NCBI GenBank assembly: GCA_043228905.1
Contig: JBHGNT010000002.1
Span: 9,548,001 to 9,612,000, forward strand
Origin: Azolla caroliniana
Lineage: Eukaryota; Polypodiophyta
Length of the DNA stretch: 64,000 nucleotides
Direction of reading: 5' to 3'
Shown here piece by piece: positions 44,013 to 55,952 of the stretch (position 1 is its first letter; each line of letters opens with the position of its first letter). Below the pieces are notes generated by a model. That model ran no database searches. It worked only from the letters and a program-made list of their open reading frames with translations, and was not told the origin of the DNA. The position numbers and the translations under genes are program-made.

Positions 44013-46331
44013 ATGAACGTGAAGCGAATCTCTGCGATTTTGGCTAGGGTTTCTCCTCCGCCTAAACCCTCCTCCTCCTCCATAACCTCTCCATTCCGTC
44101 TCCATCAACCTGCTTCTGCTTCTGCTTCTGCTTCCTCTTGTGTTGTTTCCTCGACCAAGCTCCTCTCCTCTTCACTCCAGGTGCGTGCTCTCTCCCTCCT
44201 TCCTCATTTCATTTTACACTGCATCTTGCGTTTAACACCTTTGGAAACCTGAGATCTGAAAAAACGTATTGTCTCCTGTTTTTTTTTTCAATATCTGTGG
44301 TGGTCAATCCTTCTTCCTCGGTTTTGGTATCGCATTTTCCTGTTTCTGTTAACGTTCCTTCCTTCCTGCTGATTTGATTGATTGATTGATTGATTGTTCG
44401 ATTTTCATTGCCATTGAGATTAAGAACTGTCTCATTTCCTCATACGCAAGATTGTTTGATGATGTTTGCTGTTGTCTTTCTCGTTTTATATGAAAGCCCG
44501 TGCCCCTATCTTCTCTTTCTCTACGTTAAGACCTTCCCAACTGAGATTATTTGTCAAATATACTCAAAACTGGATATGTTTTTAGAAGCTTTGTTCAAAA
44601 ACTTTGATGTGAACTTTTGCTACTCAGCTTTGACTGAGTTAATGATCAATTGTTTGTAATCTTTGCTGAGTCTCGTAGCTCATTATATAGTCTTTGAGAG
44701 ATGGTTCACATTTCCTTCCTTCTTTTTTCACGTTCTTTCTCCCTTGAATGCAGCAATTGCAGAAGCTATCGAGTGTGTCCACATGGATGTGTGTTGCCCA
44801 CCCTCGGTATGATATATTCTCAACACAAGCTTTGAGGCTCTCTACCTCTGCATCTCCATTAACAGACAAGGATGGAAGTTCTGACTCTCCTGTTGGAGAA
44901 ACCTCTGCTTCTTCTGGTGAAGAAGTGGTTGAGCCTGTTATACAAGGAAAGCATGAGGACGCGTCTTCTGGAAAAAGTGAAGAAGAATTAACTGGAAAGC
45001 CCGAATCATCTGTAATGGGTGAAGAGGAACAGTCTGCGAAGCCTAATAAAGAAGAAGAAGAAGAAGAAGCTATTACAAGGTCGATAGCATTGATCGAAGC
45101 ATTGATAGCTGAGAAAGAGGGTCAGTTAGATGATCTGCGAGAGAGAGCTGTATCGAGCAAGGCAGAATTGGATAGTGTGAGGACGAGGTTGCAACGAGAA
45201 TCGGATAACTCAAAAAAGTTTGCTATACAGGTTCTATTCTTTCCAGAGATTCAGAGGATCCATGGTTTCACTCTCAGGGAAAAAATCAGGGGAGGAAATG
45301 CCCCAGAGTTCTTCTTTACTTCTCCAAACACCCTTGGTCAACCCACGAAAGAGCAATTTTTGTGTGTTATTTGAGCAATGATATGCTCAATTGATCCTCT
45401 TTTTCGGGGGACGGTCAGGGGCTTTTGGGGAAATAAAGGAGAACTCAGGTGTATTTTCGAGTATTTCCACTCTCTTTAATATGGAAAATATTCGTATGTT
45501 TAAATCTAATCACTAAATTATGACTTGCAGGGATTCTCAAAGAGTCTACTTGATGTGGCTGACAATCTTGGAAGGGCATTAATGACTGTGCCTGAGGATG
45601 TTCGGAAAAGCCTTGCAACTGATCAGTCGGAGATTGGCCGACTCCTTCAAAGCTTACTTGAAGGACTAATGCTCACTGAGAGAGAACTGATGAAGGTATA
45701 AGATCTAGCATATCGTGTTTTAGATTAATTGCTTTAGAAATGGCTTGTTGCTCGATTTCAATATATGTAGCTATCATGATACAGAAGTGGGGGTCGGGCA
45801 TGCCACTTTTGCTAAAATCCTCATAAAGGATTCAGTTCTTGCCTAATGTATATAGGCTGTATAGGAGAAGAAGTAAATTAAGGTAGAAGAAAGGAAGTGA
45901 AGCTTTTATTGCAAGGAAATAGAAGTAGTTCTCACTTTGTTTTTTTGTTTACTTTACAAAACTGACCGACTTTTCTAGCTGAAGATAAAACTTTGTGTCC
46001 TATTCTTATATGAATTTTGAACGATGGTAGGTTTTCAAGAAGTTTGGGGTTGAAAAATTTGAACCTGTGGGTGAGCAGTTTGATCCAAACTCACATCTTG
46101 CTTTGTTTGAAATGCCTGACCCAAGCAAAGAACCAGGAACTGTTGCTGCTGTGGTGAAGGTAACCCTGATTGCTTTCATTCAGTTAAGCTTAGAACTAAA
46201 GGAATAAATGTCTTTTTTTTATGTAGGTTAATTTCAGATTCTTATATATCCTGATATTGCAGGTTGGGTATATGTTACATGAGAGAGTTTTGCGACCAGC
46301 TGAAGTTGGTGTTGTGAAGAGCTTGGACTGA
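44013..46331 (+). CDS. MGE1: Mitochondrial-type GrpE co-chaperone
   Basis: GrpE is the nucleotide-exchange factor of DnaK/Hsp70; in plants this form acts with mitochondrial Hsp70 in import and folding. Five exons: 44013-44180, 44754-45230, 45531-45695, 46031-46159, 46263-46331. All introns are GT/AG and phase 0, giving 335 residues. Residues 1-85 are Ser/Arg-rich with few acids (MNVKRISAILARVSPPPKP), fitting a presequence. An acidic, low-complexity stretch follows (EEEEEEAITRS). The GrpE domain runs from about 165 to the end: long coiled coil (LIAEKEGQLDDLRERAVSSK), KKFAIQ, SLLDVADNLGRAL, and the beta part FGVEKFEPVGEQFDPNSH...GYMLHERVLRPAEVGVVK. The family signature is complete. It appears functional. 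The 5' leader is purine-rich. Confidence 0.95.
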
Positions 46332-49290
46332 GTTGAGGGGGAATGAGTAGGGAATTGAGTGTTCCTTGTTTCTCTTTTATATGTTATCCCATTTAAATGA
46401 TTAGATAGGAAATTTTAACCATGATATTTATAAGTCCAGATGACATTGTTGCTAGGTCAATGAGGTTCCATCAATGAAAAGGTCCTGGTTGTCACTCATA
46501 GCTAGGTATTAATTGAAATTTTATCATTGATAGTTTGATTTTGTTTTTTTGTGTGGGGTCATTCATGTTTATTGTTTACAGATGGAGTTGGAGTTTTTAA
46601 AGATTTTGATCCTTCGGCTAAATTATTTGAGGTGGAGCTATAATGTTTGGATGTATATGCAAATAAACTATTGAATGACATTCATTGATGTGGAAAATTT
46701 TGGTCGCCCTAACTCAGTTTAAGTAATTATCATAGATGCATTGGTAATCATGGAATTGAGCCACAAATAATAATGTCATTTTAGGAATTTTTGTCATAGC
46801 GGCTTGTTTTTGGAGATACCAATGTAGAACCATGCTTTATGGCAGAAGATTAGTATTCAATATATTCACTGAAAGTACATGTAAGACTACATCAAGCAAT
46901 ATCTGTTTATAGAAACTGTTTTTTTTGGTTCAGATAATGAAGAAGATTTTAGTTCTATGGATTATACTTCTCTTTGTAGATTGTCTCCGTATGGTATATG
47001 CTGCATTGCGCACACCCACATTGTGAGTGTTGTCAGAAAACCAGTCTACCTGGTGCCTTAATAGCTGGTCGTCATAGATTCACCTTAGGGAAATTCCCCC
47101 AAGAGTTTTTGGTAACATCAAAATGGAACGTGTTATATTAGTAGGGAATGAAACCAATCAAAGCACCTTGACTGAGGGGCAATAGTGCAATAGTGTAGGT
47201 GCTGATTGAAACACTAGTAATAGAGATTTGAAAACCTTTATGGAAGTGTTTGTGTTATATAAAAGATGAGAGAGATCAGTAGATATAGGCTGTGCTCTGG
47301 ATCAATGCAATGATCTAATGGCTTCCTTCACATCAGTTTGTTGATGGAAATCAAGCAATCACACCCTAGTATTCATGTGGTAGGCAACAATGGGTGTTAT
47401 TTATTATTAACAAAGTCTCTTGATTTCACAAATATAGAATGGATCTAAACCTTTAATTAACTAGTTAAGCGTTGATGCCATTGATAAATCAATAAAATGA
47501 AATTAACAACTATGGAAAGTATAATGAAATTGAGGAACTTAAGTTAATAAAAACCAATGGTTTATTCTAAGAATAGTTGAAGCTTACAATGGGTAGGTGG
47601 ATATGAGAATTTATTAGGCTTGGTAGGAGGTATTATGTGGTAATACTAGAGGTGGAAGAAGTAAAACGCTTATGGAATTTGCTTTTGGTACTTGTTTTAA
47701 AACATGTTTTCTTAAATCACAATTGTAAGTCTTTTGGTATATATATTCCTTAGTTTTGTTAGTTTTCATTGTCCATTTTCATCTCCCAAGTTCGCTTTGG
47801 TAGTGAAGTTTAGGTGTATGGGTGTCCATGTTAGGCTTAACATTCACTTTGAACTATTAAGGTCAACATTGCAATGGAATTGTAAGTGACAACAATAATT
47901 GGTCGAGCTAGGTTTAGAGGGTGAAGGTGGTAGGGAAGGGGCCTAGGAGTGTGGTATAACATTACGTGAGGACATGACAATGGGGTAGTGATCGGCATTT
48001 AGAATTAGTTGATAAATGAAAATTTGCATGGTAGATGTGAGTGAGTGGGAGGGGTATGATGCATGGGGCTTCTCAGCATTCAAATTGAAGATGTTGTTTA
48101 TCACCAATTTATAGACTAGCAATCTTGACGCAAGGTGAGACGGTGTCATGTAAACTCGTGTGCGTGCGCTAATTGAGGGGGATTGCGAGGGACTTGAACT
48201 AAGGAGGACAAGATACAGTTGTGTGAGACAACCTTTAAACCCTTTTGTGGATTGGCTTGTGTAATTTCCTTGTTAGAGAATTAATGTTATCAGGGTTGAA
48301 GATTTGAGTAGAGGAAAGCTTAGAGTCAAGTCAACAAAACCCTAGACTTCGGGAAACTTAGACTTGTGGAAAGGAAAGCTTGGAGTCAACTCGTGGAAAG
48401 TCTCGACCCGAGGAAGTTAAGGCTTGACTCAATTGAAGGGAGCTAAGGGTTGACTCAAGAAAGCTCGGGCCCAAGGAAATCCTCCTTTCCTCGATGCCAC
48501 AAATAGATCTCGTCCTCTTTCTCTCTCTTTCATGATGGAAGCGCTCAAGTAGCTAAGTACACTTGTTTAATACAACAAAATTAGATTAAGACAACATCCA
48601 CTAATTCACTCACAAAAAGAAAATCCTTGTCTTCAAAATAATTTATACAAGGAGTGGTTACAATGGGGAATGCAAAGAGATGTTTACCAAGGAATATAGT
48701 TGCATAGTAAGGGAGTAAACTAGGAGGAAGAGGGATTGAAGGAATGGCTTAAGTTTCGGGTGCATGAGCTCACGAGCAAAGGCCATCACGCCTTTTGTTG
48801 TTGTAGCTTTCCACACCCTCTTTCACATCCTCCTTTTGTAGTTCTTCCTTTCACCATTTTTCTCCTTTTTTTTGGAGCAACAAACCTAAATGAAATAATC
48901 TTGGAAGAGGAAGTTTACACACCACCAACCCTAAAACCAGTCAAGTAAGAAAAAGAAGAAGGAGAAGGAATGTGGGAGTAGAGAAGAAAGGGGAAAAGGA
49001 ATGTGCGACAAGCGACATGATATTGAGAGAAAAAGAATGAATTGTACTTATGATTTTGTGGCTGGTGTTTTCACCTTGATTGGGATCAAGATGAACAATT
49101 GTATTTATACATGTTCTTAAGAACTGCATGTAGGCAAATAATATTCTAAAAATAAGCATGCATGCTCTAGAAGTTTGTATTATTTTCCAATGATTTCTAG
49201 AATGACGAAACTACTCTAAATGTATAAGTATTATGTTATAATCACATGATGTATTGGCTATAACACTTGGTTAGGAGATATGAGGATTGT
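46332..49290. other. Gene-poor intergenic DNA
   Basis: No gene supported. Near 48300-48480 there are loosely repeated lines of the type AAAGCTTxGAGTCAACTC. The open frames at 47943-48149 and 48736-48948 have no recognisable content. Confidence 0.5.
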
Positions 49291-49299
49291 TACGTGCAT

Positions 49300-49791
49300 A
49301 ACCATAATTGATCATGAGATAGGTTTTCCGTAGTTTTTCCTAATCTTATGATGAGTACGTGGAGGTTAATTATGAAATGAAGGAGGGTGTGAATTGTATT
49401 ATTCAGTTTTACAATGTGGGATAACTATTAAGTGTGCTATCACTTGACCACTTCAAATGAAGCAGCAAAGTGAGAACACACTAGGGCCTAGGGTTGTGCA
49501 TATATAAGTAGTAGGTTAACTACCTTTTTATCAAGGGAGGGTTGACTTATGTTGAAACTTTGATAGTATGGCTATGGCTTTGGTTAGCTATGGGCGTGCA
49601 TTCCTTGCAGAACCCAAGGTACAAATCACATCAACCCTCAATGATATGGAACATTGAGGAGGTTTAGGTCCATCTCACGATGTTGCTAGGGAGTAATCGG
49701 GTGGTTTGACACCCCTCTTTCTTTTCTTTGGTCAATAGTTCCTTATGTTTTATTTAATTAATTTTTAAACTCTAACAGTTGGTATCAAAGC
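49300..49791 (+). mobile_element. Relic copia LTR end with primer-binding site
   Basis: CTCTAACA at 49770-49777 is followed by TTGGTATCAAAGC (49779-49791), one base off the initiator-Met primer-binding site. Upstream, GCATATATAAGTAG (about 49498) is a likely LTR TATA box. The LTR start cannot be fixed; 49300 is only a guess. No Gag or Pol can be read downstream. Confidence 0.5.
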
Positions 49792-50314
49792 ATACTAATT
49801 TTTTTCATGTTTTCACTTGTTTTATTTTGTTATTCTTGGAGCAACAAACAAGGCAATACCTCTCAATCCGGGAACTAGTGGAGCCGGAACTTCGGTATTT
49901 ATGCAAATCTCCCTCTCTCCCTCTCTCTCTTCTTTCTTATCATATATTCTCTTGATTATGTGTTACAACTATGTCTTCGAATTCTATTTGTGTTCTTTAT
50001 GGGATTACCTTTACATCGGTGTGTATGGCTGCGGTTTTGCATCCATATTTTTAATCATCTCGAATAATTTGATTCGCATCAAGCTATGTTTGACAAGAAC
50101 TACCTCGCCTATAGGGAACCCAAAACAAGACAAAAATCAAAATAAATTAAAAAACAAAACTTGCTTTTTTTCTCGATGGATATGCGTGAGATAACAATAT
50201 CATATGTTATATATGGAGTGATTTTATTTTCTATATATGATATGTTTTTTTCTGGAGATATATCTATCCTACATTCACATGCTATGTATATTTGTCATTT
50301 TAAGCTATATGGAA

Positions 50315-50445
50315 TGTGCTTTTCCTAGTCGATATATATGTATATATATATATCAGTAGGTAGTTAGTTGTGCTTTTTTCTAGTCGGGAGTTGGGTGAGC
50401 TTTTTCCCAGTCGATAGTTGGGTGTGCTTTTTTCTACTTGATATC
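50315..50445. repeat. Degenerate short tandem repeat
   Basis: Four lines built on TGTGCTTTTTTCTAGTCG followed by xGAGTTGGG or GATATATATG, about 30-55 bp apart, with an AT run in the first. Confidence 0.75.
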
Positions 50446-53260
50446 TATTGCTGCATATATAGATTTTCCTAATGCACAATAATGCTTCTTCTCAGTGGGT
50501 TATGATCTCTATAAATGTCTATCCATTGCTCCCACTAGTGCTTTTTCTATCCACAACTCACACTAGTGGTTTTTCCCGATTGGATATGAGATATGTATAT
50601 ATCTATCTTTATATATATCCCTAGCTCATGCTACAACACCCACCATTCACGTGTTTTCAAGGAATGATACACACAATATTTTTAGAAAAATACATATATT
50701 TATTTTCCACACATGATTTCTTGGTTTATACGTCTGACATCCCGACACTATAAAATAGAGCACCATACATACGTTACTCCTCGTTTCCCAATAGTGCATC
50801 TTTTGACATGACTAAATAGTTTCCCTAGTTCATTTCGTATGTTCCATGTCCAATCATCGCAATGTTATTGGGTCATTTCGGTAAAAACGAAAAGCTTTTA
50901 ACTGAGGGCAACCCTTTTTCGTACATGGCCAACCTAAGGTCATGAATCAAAGTAGTTGCCCAATTCACATGACTTGGGCACGAACATTGGGAAAACAAAA
51001 TTCTTTTGTTTCGAGGACATATATTGTAGACTATATTACACACAATCTTGGTCTATCTTACATATCGCGATACCCTATTCAAATTTGCCACTCAATGTTA
51101 CATGTCCATTGCAATGTGATACTCAACTTTTGCTAAACATTTTTCACAATGTTCTTGGAAGGAATTCAAGGTTACAATCACATGGTCTTAAATCATGGTC
51201 AAATACGGGAACACACCTTGGCTTATCTCGTTCATCTATATAGAGGGATCTTAAACCACCATATTATGCATATAAAGAGAGACTGAATAAATCATGATGT
51301 GTAGTTAGTATGTAACAAACTACCAATTACGATATACTCTAATGTTCTTTTCAACGGGTGCACATTGGCAAACATATGCATGTACTCTTGCAATATATCA
51401 ATGTGGGCACATTGATTGCATTTCATTTAAGAAAATGTGTGTGCGAACAATGCCTCTAGGTAGACAACATGGTTGAGCCTAGGGGAGCTGCCATGAAAAT
51501 TCAAAATAGAGATAAAATAAAGACATTTTATGCCACCCCCACCCCCGTGTTTTTTAAAACACCTTAGTGTTACCACAATATCTTGATTCTCGAAACTTAT
51601 CTCATATGTCTCGAGGGGTATCTATGTGAGATAATTTCTTGGATATTGTTTGTTGAGCATAGTTTAAACACTTTTATGTTAGAATGATTGCCTAAGTTTT
51701 GCCAACTTATGTGTAAACACACTACAATGGCTCACATCAATTACTTGGTCATGATAACACAGGATACTAACTCTATTATTATTCATGTTATGACATATTC
51801 ATATATACTTAGTTAAGTTGAGTTTTGTTTGAGTCATATGTGGATGATATCCACTTAATATGAAGACTGCATGGTGAACTATGAAAGACCTTGAAGCCTT
51901 ATATTACGAGAAATAAGAAGGAACAACCAAAGAAATTTTAACACTTGGTTTTGCTAGATGTGAGTCTCATTTCAAGCTCCATCCCAATTTCAATAGTTCC
52001 AAAACTGTTTGTTTACTATATTGTATTCAAACTTGGAATATAATTGCCTTGTGCATAATAAGGATCTTAGAAAACCTGGAAGACCAAGTTGAATACATCA
52101 TTTGAAACATTCATTGAGGAAGGACGGTAATAACCCCTTGTTTATATTCCTAATTAGTAACAATTCATTGGAAAACACAAGACTCCCAATGAATTCTTTT
52201 AAACAACTGTAAGCGATTTACTCTTTCTTGTGCATTTAGAAAAGAAGGTTCAAAATTTAGAGTAATGCCATAAGCTCGAGCAAATGCATTAAGAACAAAA
52301 GGCCATTCTTTGGGCCTTTGTCCAATCTTGATTTCTTGAGGTTGATATTAAACATCTAAATAACTTCCAAATTGCCAACCTCATTTTATTGGCTTCCTTA
52401 GCATAGACTTACCAATTGATCTTTGATATAATTCTTCTTTGACTTTGGTTGTACTTTATTTAGTATGTTATAAACATTCTTATCTTTTTGTACATCTTAT
52501 CTTAAACATTCTAGTTTCCAATGAAAAAAGATTGTTTTTTTACTCTTATTAGAGTTTTGAGGTGTTCTTTCTAGATAACTACCACCTATGCCAATACTTA
52601 CACACATATTTTTAACCATAATCTTGATCTCATACATGATGTTACACCTTTTTCTATTCCTTTGTATTGACTTAGTCAATCCAAAGAAGATGAGATCGAT
52701 CATAGACTTGAGAATCATTAAGAATGGATACATTCGTTATTGTATGGCATTTGGGGGTAAGTAAGTCCTATTAGATGTGAAATAGGATGATAGTTAGTGA
52801 TTATGTATCACATATTGCAATTTGAATAAAGTATTGTCATACCATCAAATTAGAATTTTATGGCAATGATGTTTTAACATCAGTTACTTAGTTTGGGCAT
52901 TTGAGAGAGGATTACGAATTGGTCTTTCTCAAATAGATAAATTGAAACTCTTGTCAATCCCTTGTCATGTACAAAAGTTTGACCATTCCTTGATTATGTT
53001 GAATTATTGTAAAAATCTATTTGCAATAACTCACAATTAACAATACCGTTTGGTAACCTCTTATAGGTCAAACATGCAAGTCAACAAGGCTTAATTATAC
53101 TTGAAGAACATGTATGACAATCTCCTTCATCTAAATTACATGTTTCATTTGTGAGTAGGAAGTTTTCTTCTACTCAATATCAATTCATAGTTCACTAATA
53201 GAACTATTTGGTATTTAGAATGCACAATGAAATAGGGAGATACTACCTATATGGAAACTA
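50446..53260. other. AT-rich DNA with no gene seen
   Basis: No frame over about 100 codons, no LTR and no RNA gene that I could support. Some phrases such as the 52140-52330 region read like old element DNA but carry no domain. Confidence 0.5.
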
Positions 53261-53264
53261 CAAA

Positions 53265-53414
53265 CCGATAGTCCTTGAAATATTATGTGACCAATGGAAG
53301 CTCATGGGTTTTATGGCACAATGGGTGAAGCTCATTAAAGAATTTGCTTTTACATTAGATAGTTTTAATTAATGGACCGATAGTCCTTGAAATATTATAT
53401 GCCCAATGGAAGCT
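53265..53414. repeat. Direct repeat pair, about 38 bp
   Basis: CCGATAGTCCTTGAAATATT followed by ATxTGxCCAATGGAAGCT occurs at 53265-53302 and again at 53377-53414. The second copy ends exactly at the LTR relic. Confidence 0.85.
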
Positions 53415-53513
53415 TGTTGGAGATAATGTGTACGCGATGATGCGGAAGCGTGATTTAGGACCTGGTAATTAGTCTAGCAAACAATGCAAGTGGAGGTATG
53501 CACTATTACACAC

Positions 53514-53557
<44 letters not shown>

Positions 53558-53691
53558 ACACACATAGAGGTGCTCAAAGAAGACTATGTTACATTAACCC
53601 CCAAACCTTTCTTTACAAGGTAAGTAATCCAGGTTAACTATGTGTTCACACTAGAGATACAAGAAAGGTGGAGTAGGACTTTTATCCAACA
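53415..53691 (-). mobile_element. Copia-type LTR relic
   Basis: 277 bp with TGTTGGAGATA at the left and TTATCCAACA at the right, followed by AACTCCCCC (53692-53700). That is the complement of a polypurine tract, as at the 3' LTR of element B. It is therefore a 3' LTR on the minus strand. No internal coding region is left to the right, and no target duplication matches. A CA microsatellite (53508-53565) has grown inside it. Confidence 0.6.
53508..53565. repeat. CA microsatellite
   Basis: About 28 CA units with single CG and TA interruptions. Confidence 0.97.
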
Positions 53692-54161
53692 AACTCCCCC
53701 GTAAAAGGACTACTTTCGCGTTCGCGTTCAGAAGTGGACGGATCACGCATTCCACTTTTAGATTCCTTTCATAATTGTGCAATTTTATGCACTATATAGA
53801 AACTTGTCACACCAGTGTCACATGTTCGTCAACCCGTATAGAATTTGCTAAATTATTAATATGTAACAAGTTTCAAAGTAAAATACATGTATTTTTTTGA
53901 ACATTGTTAAAGTTGATGATCTTCAAATACGAAATTTATTTAAAATTATATCATATGACAATTGTTTATTCAATTGACAAAAGTTTTTCTAACTGTATTA
54001 TGCAATTTGCAAAGATGGTTGAAATGTTGAGAAAATCATGATCTCTAGACATAAAATGTAGTTAAATTACAGACTATTAACATGATCTATACAACAATTG
54101 ATTTCCAGGTTTAACCATTGTGTGGAGGTGTAGGGAGAAGAAATGGAAGTGATAGCTATAG
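53692..54161. other. No gene seen
   Basis: AT-rich DNA. It holds GCGTTCGCGTTC and the 3' flank of the methyltransferase gene. Confidence 0.5.
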
Positions 54162-55935
54162 TTAGTGATTATGTGTTATGCAGTCTAGGCACTCCCATAA
54201 GGCTTTAATCCGCATATTAATGAAACATACTTGCTCCTCATCCTTCTCCAATGCAACTGTATTCTAAAATAGTTTCAAGGTGCATGCATATGTCATAAAT
54301 ATCACCAAAATAATAAGATCATAACTTCAATTAGACAAGCGGTAAATATATACTTTTGTAGAGCAAAGTCTAAGAACATACCCGTGCCAGAAAAAAAATC
54401 TAAAATCCAATCTCCTTCGTTAGAGAACATTTCGATAAGGCGCATCATGAGTCGTTGGGGATTTTGGTAAGGATTGACTAGGCCATGTTCAGTTGTCGTG
54501 ACATGTCTCAATTTCTGCGTAACTACTGGGTACACTAACAGATTTGAACCACCAACCTCATTTGAATGTTCCTTAATCCTTTGATTCTTTATTTCATCAT
54601 AATACCCAACTGTTATGTATTCAATAGCATTCACAAACCGAAAGGTCGGTCCTCTATTAACGTTGGTTTTGATCCTATAAATGACAAAAGGAAACCAAAA
54701 GACATAGACTCAACTATTAGTTACATAAAGTGACAAGAATTGAAATGCAACCAAAATTGAATTAGTTGTTGTATAAGCCTTACCAAGCAAGGTTCTCTAC
54801 ACCATGAAAACGAGATCTCAACGCTTGAGCCACAGAATATCCTTGGTCCATACTATGAAAGACCACTATTCTCCACAAGCTCATTGTGGTCAACTCGGCG
54901 AAATCCTTCACCATTTTCTCCAATTGTGTAAACCTAAATGGTTCATCATCGTGAGAAGATCCAGCCATACGGAATCCGTATGGAATATCTGCAATGAGTA
55001 ATGTGTACTCCTTCGGCAACTTTTGGATCATCTCCGCCACATCACCACAATACACATTATAATGCAATTCTCGGGTGATATCCTTTTTGTGGCTGAACTT
55101 CTTGAAAGTTCCATGATTGTCCACTTCGAACACCCTCACTAAGCCTCAGTGCTTTTCTTTCTGTGCTCTTTCAAGATGGGCAAGAAAGGAAGTTGGAAAA
55201 TCATGTATATCTTTGACTTCTCTAGGCTTCTTGCTACGACATGGTTTCCATGTGACACAACAAAAGACGTAACTCTTACTTATTCTTCAAATATTTAATA
55301 AACTAGAACAGAAAATATCAAATATGTAATACTAACCCAATCCTTAAAAGCATTAAAATATTCTGATAAAATAAAATATTCAAATATGTTCCCATGTTAA
55401 GCAACCAAGCTGCTTCATCATCACCTTCTAAATTTTCATATACACCTTGTGACTAGAAAAGCATAAACAATCATTAACACTTATGAATTCAAGGAAGACA
55501 AAACATGTATTCAAAACAAAAGTATTAGGCTTACTTGTTGAACTCTGTGACCATTTCTTCTAAGCTTAGCTTTTTCGCCACGACTCTAGACAAGACAGAT
55601 ACAAGTAGTTGCTCTCCTTTTATACCTTGCATGGCTCTCCATGGTGTTAGCTTCATGTCGTCCGTTGCTTCCTCGATGGTCAGATCAATCTTTTTTGCCG
55701 TGGTTGACTTCAACTCGAGTTGTGGGTCTACTTTCCCCTTTTTTTGACGTTGACCTTTAACCTCCTTGTTTTCCCACATTGTAAAGATTTGGTCTTGTAA
55801 TTCCCAAACAACCCCATCTCTGAAGGTAAGCTGGAACCACGACTCATACTTATGAATACCGTCAAACTTTACTACATCGTCCACTACGATCCCAACTTCA
55901 TGAAGACATTGACGTTGAAGTGCTGGAAACATCTT
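54162..55935 (-). pseudogene. Beta-class DNA amino-methyltransferase (N4/N6 type), intron-bearing, truncated
   Basis: Minus-strand, at least five exons: 55935-55535, 55452-55337, 55278-54784, 54674-54354 (or 54382) and 54263 (or 54256)-54162. Order is DPPY motif first (LLIADIPYGFRMAG, exon 3), then WRIVVFHSMDQGYS, LAWIKTN, FVNAIEYITVGYYD. Next are NPYQNPQRLMMRLIEMFS and GDWILDFFSGTG (AdoMet motif I, exon 4), then ALEKDEEQVCFINMRIK (exon 5). That is the beta-class layout of prokaryotic N4-cytosine/N6-adenine methyltransferases (PF01555-like). The N-terminal 230 residues are unrecognised. Defects: TGA at 55148-55146 in EKHxGLVRVF, probably a lost Trp; the strongest donors after exons 1 and 4 break the frame; the 5' end is lost at the junction with element E. 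DIPY in place of DPPY is within family range. Target base unknown. Confidence 0.78.
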
Positions 55936-55952
55936 TGGTTCAATTTTTTGCT

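Noticed and set aside
54162-55935. Bacterial contamination as source of the methyltransferase
   Set aside because: Several GT/AG introns of 60-110 bp split conserved domains, and plant-type AT-rich introns flank them.
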